A DNA stretch of 64,000 bases from Bathymodiolus brooksi (GCA_963680875.1 OY804577.1:147206196-147270195); one strand, 5' to 3'; counted from the first letter of the stretch, positions 43,780 through 53,385 are shown. Program-made: numbers and translations. Notes: a model not told the origin generated them from the sequence alone.

Positions 43780-43850
43780 TTTGAGCATACCTGATGAAGG
43801 TTATTCTAGAAACATGTCGTGCTGACTAAATTTGATCTACATTTTTATTC
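43780..43850 (+). mobile_element. Second hammerhead-like dispersed-repeat fragment
   Basis: It resembles 43,071-43,125 in the same orientation, about 713 bp away. CTGATGA lies at 43,791-43,797, followed by AGGTTATTCTA, GAAA (43,809-43,812) and GTC (43,816-43,818), then ATTTGATCTAC-like sequence shared with the first copy. The 44-bp array lies between the two copies. Stem II closes less well here (A opposite A next to the core), so this copy looks decayed. Confidence 0.45.
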
Positions 43851-43898
43851 TCCACAAAGTCTGCTCTAATGGCCTTTAAAAGACTGTATTGTTCTCAC

Positions 43899-44095
43899 CT
43901 GTTGAATGATTTTCTGACCTGGTTCATTTGTCTCTTATCTGCCTGATCGTTTGACACTTCAGATCTTGTTTTTGTTTTCTTTCTTTCACTTGTTTCTGCC
44001 AGAATAACTGCTGTAGTCTCCACATTTCCTGCTGTAAAGTCTTACATTCCTCTTCTAAATTTTCAATTTGTAAAGAATCTAATTGATTTTGTAAT
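43899..44095 (-). CDS. Coiled-coil exon (fourth visible exon), possible frameshift
   Basis: On the minus strand an acceptor (TTTGTATTTTTAAG) precedes a frame that opens with one base completing the codon left by the exon at 51,531-51,621, so the phase matches. It reads RLQNQLDSLQIENLEEEC and continues for about 56 residues rich in Leu, Gln, Glu and Lys with heptad spacing, as in a coiled coil. That frame stops at TGA (43,924-43,926). A very good donor, CAG|GTGAGA, lies 25 bases further, and the stretch leading to it is open in another frame (RSEVSNDQADKRQMNQV). The switch would fall in the A-rich run near 43,970-43,985. So this is either a terminal exon ending at the TGA, or an internal exon carrying a small indel. 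The protein family is not recognised. Confidence 0.6.
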
Positions 44096-44114
44096 CTTAA
44101 AAATACAAATATTT

Positions 44115-44525
44115 GAAATTTTAAAGAGTTACTTCACACAATACTACAATAAAACAGTATGATACACTTTGAGTAACATGGGAGTTAGGACTCTGACCAG
44201 ACAAATACACATTAGAGAATACCGAAGGGGCAATCAAAAATGGACAATCCAGAGAAACTGACACACAACACAAATAACGTAAAAAAGACATGAGCCCTCC
44301 TACAAACAACAGGAGGTAAAGACGAACAGAACATCATTTTTTTTACGGAAATCGTAACAGACATCACCACACGGAACTCAGAATGTAAAGACACATAATA
44401 TGACAACAACAAAAAACAGAAAAGATGAGCAAAACGGACCTCACCAAAAAACCGGGATGAACTCAGGTGCTCGTGAAGGGTAAGCAGTTCACGCTTCTTA
44501 TGAGAAACCCACTGTGTAACTCATA
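44115..44525 (-). mobile_element. 3' part of decayed retroelement, left of fold-back insertion
   Basis: This is non-coding sequence whose features recur at 52,435-52,620: GGGATGAAC, GAAGGGTAA and a following GAGAAACCCACTGTGT block corresponding to the GTGGACCCGTTGTGT block there. It reads as the downstream region of the RT remnant at 47,808-48,130. The two parts are separated by the fold-back element at 44,526-47,740. I recognise this tail from memory as common in bivalve genomes. Its left boundary, about 20 bp from the exon acceptor at 44,096, is approximate. Two short antisense-looking open frames here are not genes. Confidence 0.6.
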
Positions 44526-44569
44526 CACTACAAAGTCAAGAGATTCTAAATAGACCAGTTTTTCTGAAA

Positions 44570-44795
44570 AGATTCTGAACATTACTGAAAATTCTGAACA
44601 TTGCTGAAAATTCTGAACAGATTCTGAACATTGCTGAAAAATCTGAACACATTCTGAAAATTCTGAAAATTGCTGAAAATTCTGAGCAGATTCTGAACTT
44701 TACTGAAAATTCTGAACAGATTCTGAACATTGCTGAAAATTCTGAACAGATTCTGAACATTACTGAAAATTCTGAACAGATTCTGAACATTATTT
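44570..44795. repeat. 30-bp subterminal repeats, left arm of fold-back element
   Basis: The repeats have units of about 30 bp built from ATTCTGAACAGATTCTGAAC and related words. They lie just inside the left terminus, and the mirror array lies inside the right terminus. Because 30 is divisible by 3 they give spurious open frames repeating MFRICSEFS. Subterminal repeats of this kind are known transposase-binding regions in CACTA elements; that role is inferred here. Confidence 0.85.
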
Positions 44796-45471
44796 TTCTT
44801 CTTAAATCAATATATTTTACTTCATCTTCATTAGATTTTAACTAAATATAGAATGTGATATTTCACTAATTAATTATTTAAAAAAAAATTAGAACAGCTA
44901 TATTATTTCATCTCTCATTAAATTTGACATTTTCTTTATTTCAATCTTTCTTCTTAAATCGATATATTTTATTTCATTTTCGTTAGATTTTAACTAATTA
45001 TAGAAAGGGATCAGAGAAAGGATATTTTACTAATTAATTTTTTTAAATTAAATTACAACTATATTATTTCATTTCTTACTAAATTTGTCATTTTCTTTAT
45101 TTTAAATTGTTCTTCTTAAATCAATATATTTTACTTCATTTTCATTAGATTTTTACTAAATAAAGCATGTGATATTTCACTAATTTATTATTTAATTACA
45201 GCAACTATATTATTTCATTTTTTATTAAATTTGTCATTTTTATATCAATTAAAAACTTTTTCTTCTCAATTCAATATATTTTACTTCATTTTTGAAAATT
45301 AATTAAAAACTTTGAAGTGGCCCCAACTTAAGTGCTAAAACAACAATCTACACTATAAGTATGTAAGTAAGAGCAAAACAGTTTTTTTGACCTGTATATC
45401 ATAAAACAGTATGGTATCAATTGCCAATTGATAAACCTGTATCCAGTTAAAATATATTAGAGAGGTGTCAT

Positions 45472-46042
45472 GGTATCTACGGTAGCATCCCAAATTGCCG
45501 ATTCCCAGTTTGTCGAATCCCAAATTGCCGAGTCCAATTAGCCGATTCCCAAATTGCCGACATATGAAAAATATTGTTATTGCAAGTAGAATAATGCTTC
45601 TAATTTATGAAGGAATATTGTAAATAATTAAATAAATATTTCTTTTGAAATGGTCCGACATACAAGGGAGTTTAGATTATAGCACATTTTTTGTTTTGTA
45701 AATAGGTCCCAAATTTTGCATTTGAGCAAGACTTAGTAAAACTCTAAATAAACATTTACTTATTTGTAGTTTATTTCCATTGTTCTTCAATTATTTGAGT
45801 AATGAGGATCGGCATCTCCTATTCATCAGTGCATTTGATTATGGTTTTTCTAATTAAAATTGTGCAAAAAATTACTGCTTTCAATAAAATATGTACACAT
45901 CATCAATATTTTTTTTTTTAATAAAAAATAATATTATGAAACTTTGTCATTTTTAACAAAAGTCGGCAATATGGGATTCGGCAAAATGGACTCGGCAATA
46001 TGGTATTCGGCAATCTGGGATTCGGCAATCTGGTACTAATTC
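45472..46042. mobile_element. 571-bp nested element with 8-bp target duplication
   Basis: GGTGTCAT occurs on both sides (45,464-45,471 and 46,043-46,050). The opposite arm of the fold-back element, near 46,803-46,815, has the same flank with a single copy and no insert, which proves an insertion. Both ends consist of degenerate inverted repeats of a word of about 16 bp (ATCCCAAATTGCCGA type; about five units on each side). The centre is AT-rich with no coding sequence. An 8-bp duplication fits hAT-like elements, among others; the class is not certain. Confidence 0.8.
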
Positions 46043-47489
46043 GGTGTCATATCCCTGCATGGATTCTGCTGAAAATTCTGAACAGATTATGAACATTTTA
46101 ATTAAATATATCATGTAAGATTTCATTTATTAATTACATTTTAAAATTAAATTACAACAAATATATTATTTCATTTCTCATTGAACTTGATATTTTCATT
46201 ACTTCAATCTTTCTTCTTAAATCAATATATTTTATTTCATTTTCATTAGATCTTGACTAAATATAGAAAGGGATATTTCACTAATTATTTTTTTAAATTA
46301 GATTACATTAGCTATATTATTTCATTTCTTATTAAATTTGTCATTTCCTTTATTTCAAATTTTTCTTCTTAAATCGATATATTTTACTTCATTTTCAATA
46401 GATTTTTACTACATATATAGATTTACTACATTATAGCATGTGATATTTCACTAATTAATTATTTTTAAAAGATTAAATTACAACAACTATATTATTTCAT
46501 TTTTGATTAAATATGTTCTTTTTTATATTAATTTTTTCTTCTTAAATCAATATATTTTACTTCATTTTTAAAAATTGTTTAAAAACCTTTAAGTGGCCCC
46601 AACTTAAGTGCTAAAACAACAATCTACACTCACTATAAGTAAGTATGTAAGTGAAAGCAAAATAATTTTATTGACCTGTATATCATAAAAACAGTATGGT
46701 ATCAATTGCCAATTGATAAAACCTGCATCCAGTGAAATATTACATGATATATTTAGTTAAAATGTTCATAATCTGTTCATAATTTTCAGCAGAATCCATG
46801 CAGGGATATGACACCTCTCTAATATATTTAAACTGGATACAGGTTTATCAATTGGCAATTGATACCATACTGTTTTATGATATACAGGTCAAAAAAATTG
46901 TTTTGCTCTTACTTACATACTTATAGTGTAGATTGTTGTTTTAGCACTTAAGTTGGGGCCACTTCAAAGTTTTTAATTAATTTTCAAAAATGAAGTAAAA
47001 TATATTGAATTAAGAAGAAAAAGTTTTTAATTGATATAGAAATGACAAATTTAATAAAAAATGAAATAATATAGTTGCTGTGATTAAATAATAAATTAGT
47101 GAAATATCACATGCTTTATTTAGTAAAAATCTAATGAAAATGAAGTAAAATATATTGATTTAAGAAGAACAATTTGAAATAAAGAAAATGACAAATTTAG
47201 TAAGAAATGAAATAATATAGTTGTTGTAATTTAATTTAAAAAAATTAATTAGTAAAATATCCTTTCTCTGATCCCTTTCTATAATTAGTTAAAATCTAAC
47301 GAAAATGAAATAAAATATATTGATTTAAGAAGAAAGATTGAAATAAAGAAAATGTCAAATTTAATGAGAAATGAAATAATATAGCTGTTCTAATTTTCTT
47401 TTAAATGATTAATTAGTGAAATATCACATTCTATATTTAGCTAAAATCTAATGAAAATGAAGTAAAATATATTGATTTAAGAAGAAGGA

Positions 47490-47690
47490 TAATGTTCAGA
47501 ATCTGTTCAGAATTTTCAGTAATGTTCAGAATCTGTTCAGAATTTTCAGCAATGTTCAGAATCTGTTCAGAATTTTCAGTAATGTTCAGAATCTGTTCAG
47601 AATTTTCAGCAATTTTCAGAATCTGTTCAGAATTTTCAGTAATGTTCAGAATCTTTTCAGAATTTTTAGTAATTTTCAGACACTTTTCAG
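47490..47690. repeat. 30-bp subterminal repeats, right arm of fold-back element
   Basis: This is the inverted counterpart of 44,570-44,795, with units of AATGTTCAGAATCTGTTCAG type repeated about six times and decaying towards the terminus. The 103-codon open frame through it and out of the element (47,492-47,803) is a product of the 30-bp period, not a gene. Confidence 0.85.
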
Positions 47691-47807
47691 AATATCTAGC
47701 ACAAAAACTGGTCTATTCAGAATCTCTTGACTGTGTAGTGATATATACAGTCAAGTCCCATAAAAGTCTTGGCAGTGATAGAGGAAACAAAACACCTATG
47801 TAAAATG

Positions 47808-48130
47808 TCAAAAATCCATTGTCATTTGAGATATGAATATTTCGTAACGGTCAACCAGATTGTGATGACCGTGGAATTGTTGTAGCGATGACTTCAACCT
47901 AGGAGCAACATAGTCTAGTTTGAGTAGCTTTTGCGTCAGCAGCTGAGCTCTGTCTAGAAAATCACTGTACTTGGTACAAGTTCTATAATAACGTGTGAGT
48001 TGTGAAATGTGAACTCCATACTCTGGTGATGCTACTGATGAAGGGAATATTGGAAAAATGAAGTCGCGTTTTGTTTTTAATCTTCCTCCGTTGTCGATTT
48101 CAAGGTGAAGGCCAAGGTAAGAAGCAGGTT
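47808..48130 (-). pseudogene. Reverse-transcriptase C-terminal remnant
   Basis: Read on the minus strand from about 48,130 the frame is open for about 105 codons to TGA at 47,808-47,810. It starts ASYLGLHLEIDNGGRLKTK, then RDFIFPIF, EYGVHISQLTRY, SDFLDRAQLLTQKLL, and ends with HNLVDRYEIFISQM. This matches the C-terminal part of a retroelement RT family that I recall as very common in bivalves, where the second block usually reads KTKLYDKRDDFNF. Here LYDK is lost by an in-frame deletion. There is no start codon and no catalytic motif; the copy is truncated at the minisatellite junction near 48,130. The exact retroelement class is left open. Confidence 0.75.
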
Positions 48131-48785
48131 TCTGACTCTGGATTAGTAATATCAGAGTTAGAAATCTGACTGGACAAATTCTGGAGTAGTAATATCAGAG
48201 TTAGGAATCTGACTGGACAAACTCTGGATTAGTTATATCAGAGTTAAGAATCTGACTGGACAAACTCTGGATTAGTCATATCAGAGTTAGGAATCTGACT
48301 GGACAAACTCTGGATTAGTTATATCAGAGTTAGGAATCTGATTGGACAAACTCTGGATTAGTTATATCAGAGTTAGGAATCTGACTGGACAAACTCTGGA
48401 TTAGTTATATTAGAGTTAGGAATCTGACTGGATACACTCTGGATTAATAATATCAGAGTTAGGAATCTGACTGGACAAACTCTGGATCAGTAATATCATA
48501 GTTAGGAATCTGACTGGAAAGACTGTGAATTAGTTATATCAGTTAGGAATCTGACTGGACAAACTCTGGATTAGTTATATCAGAGTTAGGAATCTGACTG
48601 GACAAACTCTGGATTAGTAATATCAGAGTTAGGAATCTGACTGGACAAACTCTGGATTAGTAATATCATAGTTAGGAATCTGACTGGACAAACTCTGGAT
48701 TAGTAATATCAGAGTTAGGAATCTGACTGGACAAACTCTGGATTAGTAATATCAGTTAGGAATCTGACTGGACAAACTCTGGATT
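48131..48785 (-). repeat. 43-bp minisatellite, part 1 (about 15 copies)
   Basis: The period is 43 bp (for example ACTCTGG at 48,221 and 48,264). On the minus strand the monomer reads ACTAATCCAGAGTTTGTCC, then AGTCAGATTCC, then TAACTCTGATATA. It is the same repeat as 50,520-51,530; the two were one array before the insertion at 48,786-50,519. The left end abuts the RT remnant. The monomer matches the exon/intron donor junction at 51,531. Confidence 0.95.
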
Positions 48786-50519
48786 AACAAGATATGATTA
48801 TAATCTAACGATTATGAAGTCTCCCAAACCGGCCACAGACAACCGGTTTAAAAAATAAATTAAAAGCTACCTTTGAAATCGAACAATGTTGAATTTTTGC
48901 GGTATTGTGGTGGCCATTTTGAAAATGGAGACTGGTAGAAATTTTTCAATGTCGGGATTCAATTCAGGACGTTGAAATCGAACAATGTTGAATTTGTGAG
49001 GTATTGTGGAGGCCATTTTGAAAATGGCGACCGGTAGAAATTTTTCGATGTCAGGAATCAATTCGGGACATCATAATCTACCCACATATGAAATGGTGTT
49101 GAAATCGGACAATGTTGAATTTGTGCGGTATTGTGGTGGCCATTTTGAAAATGGCGACCGGTAGAAATTTTTCAATGTCGGCAATCAATTCGAGACATCA
49201 TTATCTACCCACATATCAAATTTTGATGATATCGGACAATGTTGAATTTGTGCGGTATTGTGGCGGCCATTTTGAAAATGACGACCGGTAGAAATTTTTC
49301 AATGTTGGGAATCAATTCGGGACATCATTATCTACCCACATATCAAATTTTGATGATATCGGGCAATGTTAAATTTTTACCGCCCATTTTTTACACCATG
49401 TTTTGGCAGCCATTTTGAAAATGGCAGAAATCTCGAAAATTTTGAAAATGCAGAATTGCTCCTCTAATGGTGACCTATCACTATGTCAAATTTTATGTCT
49501 CTATCATTATTCATTTAGAAGTTATCAACATTAATGTACAAAATTTCAACTTTCCCATAGGATAGTAACCCCCACCCTCTTTGAACCCCCAAAAATATGG
49601 CTTTGACCCCCTTTACCACAAATCTGAAAACTTTAGGATCAACTAGAAACATATATCTATAACTCCACCAAATTTCATGAAATTCTGTCCTGTAGTTCCT
49701 GAGATCTGCCGTGGACAAGTTCATGGTGCACGGAAAGAAAGAAGAATAAGAAGAATAAGAATAATAATAATAATAACAAGATATGATTATAATCTAACGA
49801 TTATGAAGTCTCCCAAACCGGCCATTGACACTATCTACCCACATATCAAATTTTGATGATATCGGACAATGTTGAATTTTTACCCCCCATTTTTATGCTG
49901 TGTTTTGGCAGCCATTTTGAAAATGGCAGACATCTTGAAAATTTTAAAAAGGCAGAATTGCTCCTCTAATGGTGACCTATCACTATGTCAAATTGTATGT
50001 CTTTTTCATTATCCAGTTAGAAGTTATCAACATTAATGTACAAAATTTCAAGTTTCCCATAGGATTCTATAGTAACCCCCACCCCCTTTGAACCCCCAAA
50101 AATATGACTTTGACGTCCTTTACCACAAATCTGAAAACTTTAGGATCAACTAGAAACATATATCTATAACTCCACCAAGTTTCATGAAATTCTGTCCTGT
50201 AGTTCCTGAGATCTGCCGTGGACAAGTTCATGTTTCGCGGAATGAAAGAATAAGAATAGTAATAATAATAATAAAAATAAAAATAATAATAAGAAACGGA
50301 GCAAAAACAATAAGTCCCCCAAACTTTGTTTGGGAGACTTAATAAGAAACGGAGCAAAAACAATAAGTCCCCCAAACTTTGTTTGGGAGACTTAATAAGA
50401 AGAAACGGAGCAAAAACAATAAGTCTCCCAAACTTTGCTTGGGAGACTTAATAATAAGAAGAAGAAACGGAGCAAAAACAATAAGTCTCCCAAACTTCAA
50501 ACTTTGCTTGGGAGACTTA
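48786..50519. mobile_element. Composite repeat element inserted in the 43-bp minisatellite
   Basis: It splits the minisatellite; TTAA lies at both junctions (GGATTAAC on the left, GAGACTTAATAA on the right), a possible target duplication. It has two tandem units, each opening with CAAGATATGATTATAATC and AAGTCTCCCAAACCGG (about 48,789 and about 49,777). Each ends with a shared tail containing GAACCCCCAAAAATATG, GATCTGCCGTGGACAAG and an AAT-rich run. Unit 1 also has about four internal repeats of CCATTTTGAAAATGG type, which explain the repetitive open frame at 48,867-49,061. Four hairpin units follow. No transposase or RT is present. Similar sequences are, from memory, widespread in marine invertebrates. 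Confidence 0.65.
50290..50519. repeat. Four hairpin units at the end of the composite element
   Basis: The words AACGGAGCAAAAACAATAAG and AAGTCTCCCAAAC, then TTT and GTTTGGGAGACTT, recur four times at intervals of about 55-70 bp. Each forms a 13-bp stem with a loop of a few bases; the last two have a GCTTGGG variant and one has a short internal duplication. The stem word AAGTCTCCCAAAC also stands near the 5' end of both element units in the same orientation, so the hairpin's second half is an inverted copy of that end. Confidence 0.8.
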
Positions 50520-51530
50520 ATAATATCATAGTTAGGAACTGACTGGACAAACTCTGGATTAGTAATATCATAGTTAGGAATCTGACTGGACAAAATCTGG
50601 ATTAGTAATATCATAGTTAGGAATCTGACTGGACAAACTCTGGATTAGTAATATCAGTTAGGAGTCTGACTGGACAAACTTTGGATTAATAATATCATAG
50701 TTAGGAACTGACTGAACAAACTCTGGATTAGTAATATCATAGTTAGGAATCTGACTGGACAAACTCTGGATTAGTAATATCATAGTTAGGAATCTGACTG
50801 GACAAACTCTGTATTAGTAATATCAGAGTTAGGAATCTGACTGGACAAACTCTGGATTAATAATATCATAGTTAGGAACAGACTGGACAAACTCTGGATT
50901 AGTAATATCAGAGTTAGGAATCTGACTGGACACACTCTGGATTAATAATATCAGAGTTAGGAATCTGACTGGACAAACTCTGGATTAGTAATATCAGAGT
51001 TAGGAATCTGACTGGACAAACTCTGGATTAGTAATATCATAGTTAGGAATCTGACTGAACAAACTCTGGATTAGTAATATCATAGTTAGGAATCTGACTG
51101 GACAAACTCTGGAATAGTAATATCATAGTTAGGAACTGACTGGACAAACACTGGATTAATAATATCATAGTTAGGAACTGACTGGACAAACTCTGGAATA
51201 GTAATATCATAGTTAGGAACTGACTGGACAAACTCTGGATTAGTAATATCAGAGTTAGGAACTGACTGGACAAACTCTGGATTAATAATATCATAGTTAG
51301 GAATCTGATTGGACAAACTCTGGATTCATAATATCAGAGTTAGGAGTCTGATTGGACAAACTCTGGATTAGTAATATCATAGTTAGGAATCTGATTGGAC
51401 AAACTCTGGATTAGTAATATCAGAGTTAGGAGTCTGATTGGACAAACTCTGGATTAGTTATATCATAGTTAGGAATCTGACTGGAAAAACTCTGGATTAA
51501 TACCGGTAATATCAAATTTTAGAATCTTAC
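50520..51530 (-). repeat. 43-bp minisatellite, part 2 (about 24 copies), intronic
   Basis: It has the same 43-bp monomer as 48,131-48,785. It runs right up to the donor of the exon at 51,531-51,621, and the junction itself (20 exon bases plus 23 intron bases) aligns with the monomer over its full length. Variants include loss of two bases in GAATCTGACTGG and alternation of TCATAG with TCAGAG. Antisense open frames (51,043-51,316) arise from the repeat and are not genes. Confidence 0.95.
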
Positions 51531-51621
51531 CTGACAAACTCTGGATTAGTTGGTGGAGAATTCACATTGTTTTCTTTATCCTTTGTTACCAGAGTTTCTG
51601 TCTGTAATTGACTTTCAACTT
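51531..51621 (-). CDS. Internal exon of coiled-coil gene (third visible exon)
   Basis: The boundaries are clear on the minus strand: acceptor TTTTCATTTTTGTAG before 51,621 and donor CAG|GTAAGA at 51,530/51,531. The length is 91 nt. It enters with two bases that complete GAA (Glu) with the preceding exon and leaves with two bases (AG) completed by the exon at 44,095. It encodes VESQLQTETLVTKDKENN followed by VNSPPTNPEFV, so a helical start is followed by a polar linker. Its last 20 bases are the start of the 43-bp minisatellite monomer. Family unknown. Confidence 0.85.
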
Positions 51622-51968
51622 CTACAAAAATGAAAACATGGTGTGGTATTCATAGACCATAACAAAGAATACAAGGAATGAAATTAAGATATTGATTTGT
51701 GAAACATATATTCAAATGGTATCATTGAAATATCTTCGGACAAACATCTTATATCACAAAGGTATGCCAAAGTGAAGCCTCCTGTTATATGTGTGACATA
51801 CCATCAACAGATACATTTTCAACAAGACACCTTACATCAAGAAAGAATGATAAATGAGAAAATGATACATATATTAGCCTTACAATTATTGTATATAATT
51901 GGTGTAAGTCCCCCAATAAAACACATTTTATAAGTTATTAACAACTAATAAGATGTAGGTTTACTAAC
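51622..51968 (-). other. Intron, 347 bp
   Basis: Ordinary AT-rich intron between two phase-matched exons on the minus strand. It starts GTTAGT and ends TTTTTGTAG. No repeat or further coding segment was recognised. Confidence 0.85.
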
Positions 51969-52070
51969 CATATACTTGTCTTTCAATGTCTTCTTTCTCT
52001 TTGACCAAATGTCCTAATTCAACATGTAATTCTAGCTTCACCATTTTCTTTTCACTATAGTTGTGGATTG
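51969..52070 (-). CDS. Internal exon of coiled-coil gene (second visible exon)
   Basis: On the minus strand the acceptor TTTCTCTACCTAG precedes 52,070 and the donor ATG|GTTAGT follows 51,969. The length is 102 nt, made of two entering bases, 33 codons and one leaving base. The two entering bases complete GCA (Ala) with the exon at 54,887. It encodes IHNYSEKKMVKLELHVELG then HLVKEKEDIERQVY: charged, with Leu, Val and Ile spaced as in a coiled coil. The other entering phase hits a stop at once, which supports this frame. Confidence 0.85.
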
Positions 52071-52434
52071 CTAGGTAGAGAAACATTAGTAATTAGTAGT
52101 ATAGAAAGTGGGGTTGTCACTTTCCTGGCTTGTCAAAGGCACTTCAAGATAAAACAGCGGAGTTAGTTTAGTTTTATGCGGGAGCGGTTGGTATGTTACT
52201 ATCAAGCTGTTGAAAATTCATAATGTCAAAATTGAAAGCATCTGGTTTGTCATGGAGTGTCAAATAAATATGTCAAATAAAAAAGGGTTTGAAGATATCA
52301 ATGGGGTAATCAGAAGCCGTAAATTGTTAAATGTGCACAATGTACATTTACAGAGTGGAGTGTTGTTGTAGAATATGGAGTGAAATTTTAGGGTACATTT
52401 GGAGTGGTATTATAGAAAAATATACATGAGAAAT

Positions 52435-53215
52435 GTTTGAAAATACCAAAGGATTAATCAGAAGCCGCAAACCGAAATACTGACAATATAGCAGCCAAAA
52501 GAAAAAGAAAAGAAAACCAAAAATCAAGCAACACGAACCACGCTAAAAACCAGGGATGAACGGAAGGGTAAAAAGTTCCTGCTCCACATGTGGACCCGTT
52601 GTGTTTCTCTTGTTACAAACTGGGTGATAAGTCATGAATGAGGAAAAGACTGGAGTGTGATTACGACAAATATTCCTGGTCATTTGTGACACCGATACTC
52701 TGTAACGGTTAACCAAGTCATAGTGCCGACCGTAAAACTTTCGAAGTGATGACGTCTACTTAACCAATAGGAATCATTGGACCAGTAGCTTCTTTGTTAG
52801 CAGCAACCCTCTATCAAGGAAATCATGATAGGAATCACAAGCTCTGGAATATCGGATCAACTGGAGGCCTGCTACATCTAAATGGAAAGTTCACAAAGGA
52901 GGAAATTGAAATCGTCTCTTTTGTAGTAAAGTTTCGTTTTAAACCAGTCCTCACTGTTAATTTGGAGGTGTAGGTCAAGGCATGAAGCAGAACTATCTGT
53001 ATCTGTGGTATCCTTTATTTCTAGCGCAATGGAAAAGATATGATCAGCAAAATCACTAAACTTAGAATTATTTAGTAAAAGGATATCATCTACCGGTATA
53101 TAGCGGACGTGAGGATCGGGTTAGTTTTTCTTAGTTTTTTTAGAAGCCTTTGTATGAAGTCGGTCTCGTACAAATAAAGGAACAAGTCATTGAAAAGTTT
53201 GTCCATCAAACATAC
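52435..53215 (-). pseudogene. Reverse-transcriptase remnant plus 3' tail, second copy
   Basis: On the minus strand, frame-shifted blocks are, in order: FNDLFLYLYETDFIQRLLKK (about 53,195-53,135), RYI..DDILLLNNSKFSDF around the YxDD active site (about 53,100), ALEIKDTTDTDSSAS, CLDLHLQINSEDWFKTKLY, YKRDDFNF, DSYHDFLDRGLLLTKKLL, and SSLRKFYGRHYDLVNRY (about 52,700). The tail (52,435-52,665) has GATGAAC, GAAGGGTAA and CCACATGTGGACCCG. It is the same family as 47,808-48,130 and keeps more of the RT. At least three frameshifts or stops, and a 6-bp insertion between YI and DD, make it non-functional. Confidence 0.8.
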
Positions 53216-53385
53216 TTATTCTTTTATTATTTTTATTCTTTAAGAAATGCTGAAGCATATCAAAACACTTAATATTAAGTAGTGTTCTAGCAGATTTTCT
53301 GCAATTATTAAGAAGTAATGCTGTATCAGATGGATCAACTCATCAAATGTGCTGTATTAATTTAATGCACTTATTATTAAGTAAT

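Larger units (their letters stand above)
44526..47740. mobile_element. 3,215-bp fold-back DNA transposon with CACTA termini, non-autonomous
   Basis: The ends are inverted copies: CACTACAAAGTCAAGAG at the left, and the complement of CACTACACAGTCAAGAG at the right. About 38 bp align with two mismatches. ATA precedes the left end (44,523-44,525) and follows the right end (47,741-47,743). A CACTA start with a 3-bp target duplication fits the CACTA/EnSpm superfamily. The inverted arms are about 1 kb each (44,526-46,110 without the nested insert; 46,725-47,740). The loop of about 610 bp is itself a further copy of arm sequence in the left-arm orientation. No transposase frame is present, so movement would need an enzyme supplied from elsewhere. 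It interrupts a minus-strand retroelement remnant. Confidence 0.8.

Noticed and set aside
44121..44412. Minus-strand open frames of 62 and 66 codons
   Set aside because: They lie in the retroelement's non-coding tail and match no recognisable protein; composition is as expected of AT-rich DNA.
44536..44790. 84-codon frame repeating MFRICSEFS, and its mirror at 47,492
   Set aside because: A product of the 30-bp subterminal repeats in the fold-back element; the mirrored copies show it is structural, not coding.
48035..48070. A third CTGATGA word followed by GGAAAAA and GTC
   Set aside because: It is antisense to the RT remnant's coding sequence and has no usable stem II; coincidence is more likely than a ribozyme.
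48867..49061. 64-codon frame with internal repeat around FKMATTIP
   Set aside because: It is read from tandem internal units of the inserted element; no start context and no family.
50067..50614. Frames of 102 and 91 codons rich in Tyr, Phe and Leu
   Set aside because: They come from AAT-rich tails and hairpin units of the element and from 43-bp monomers.
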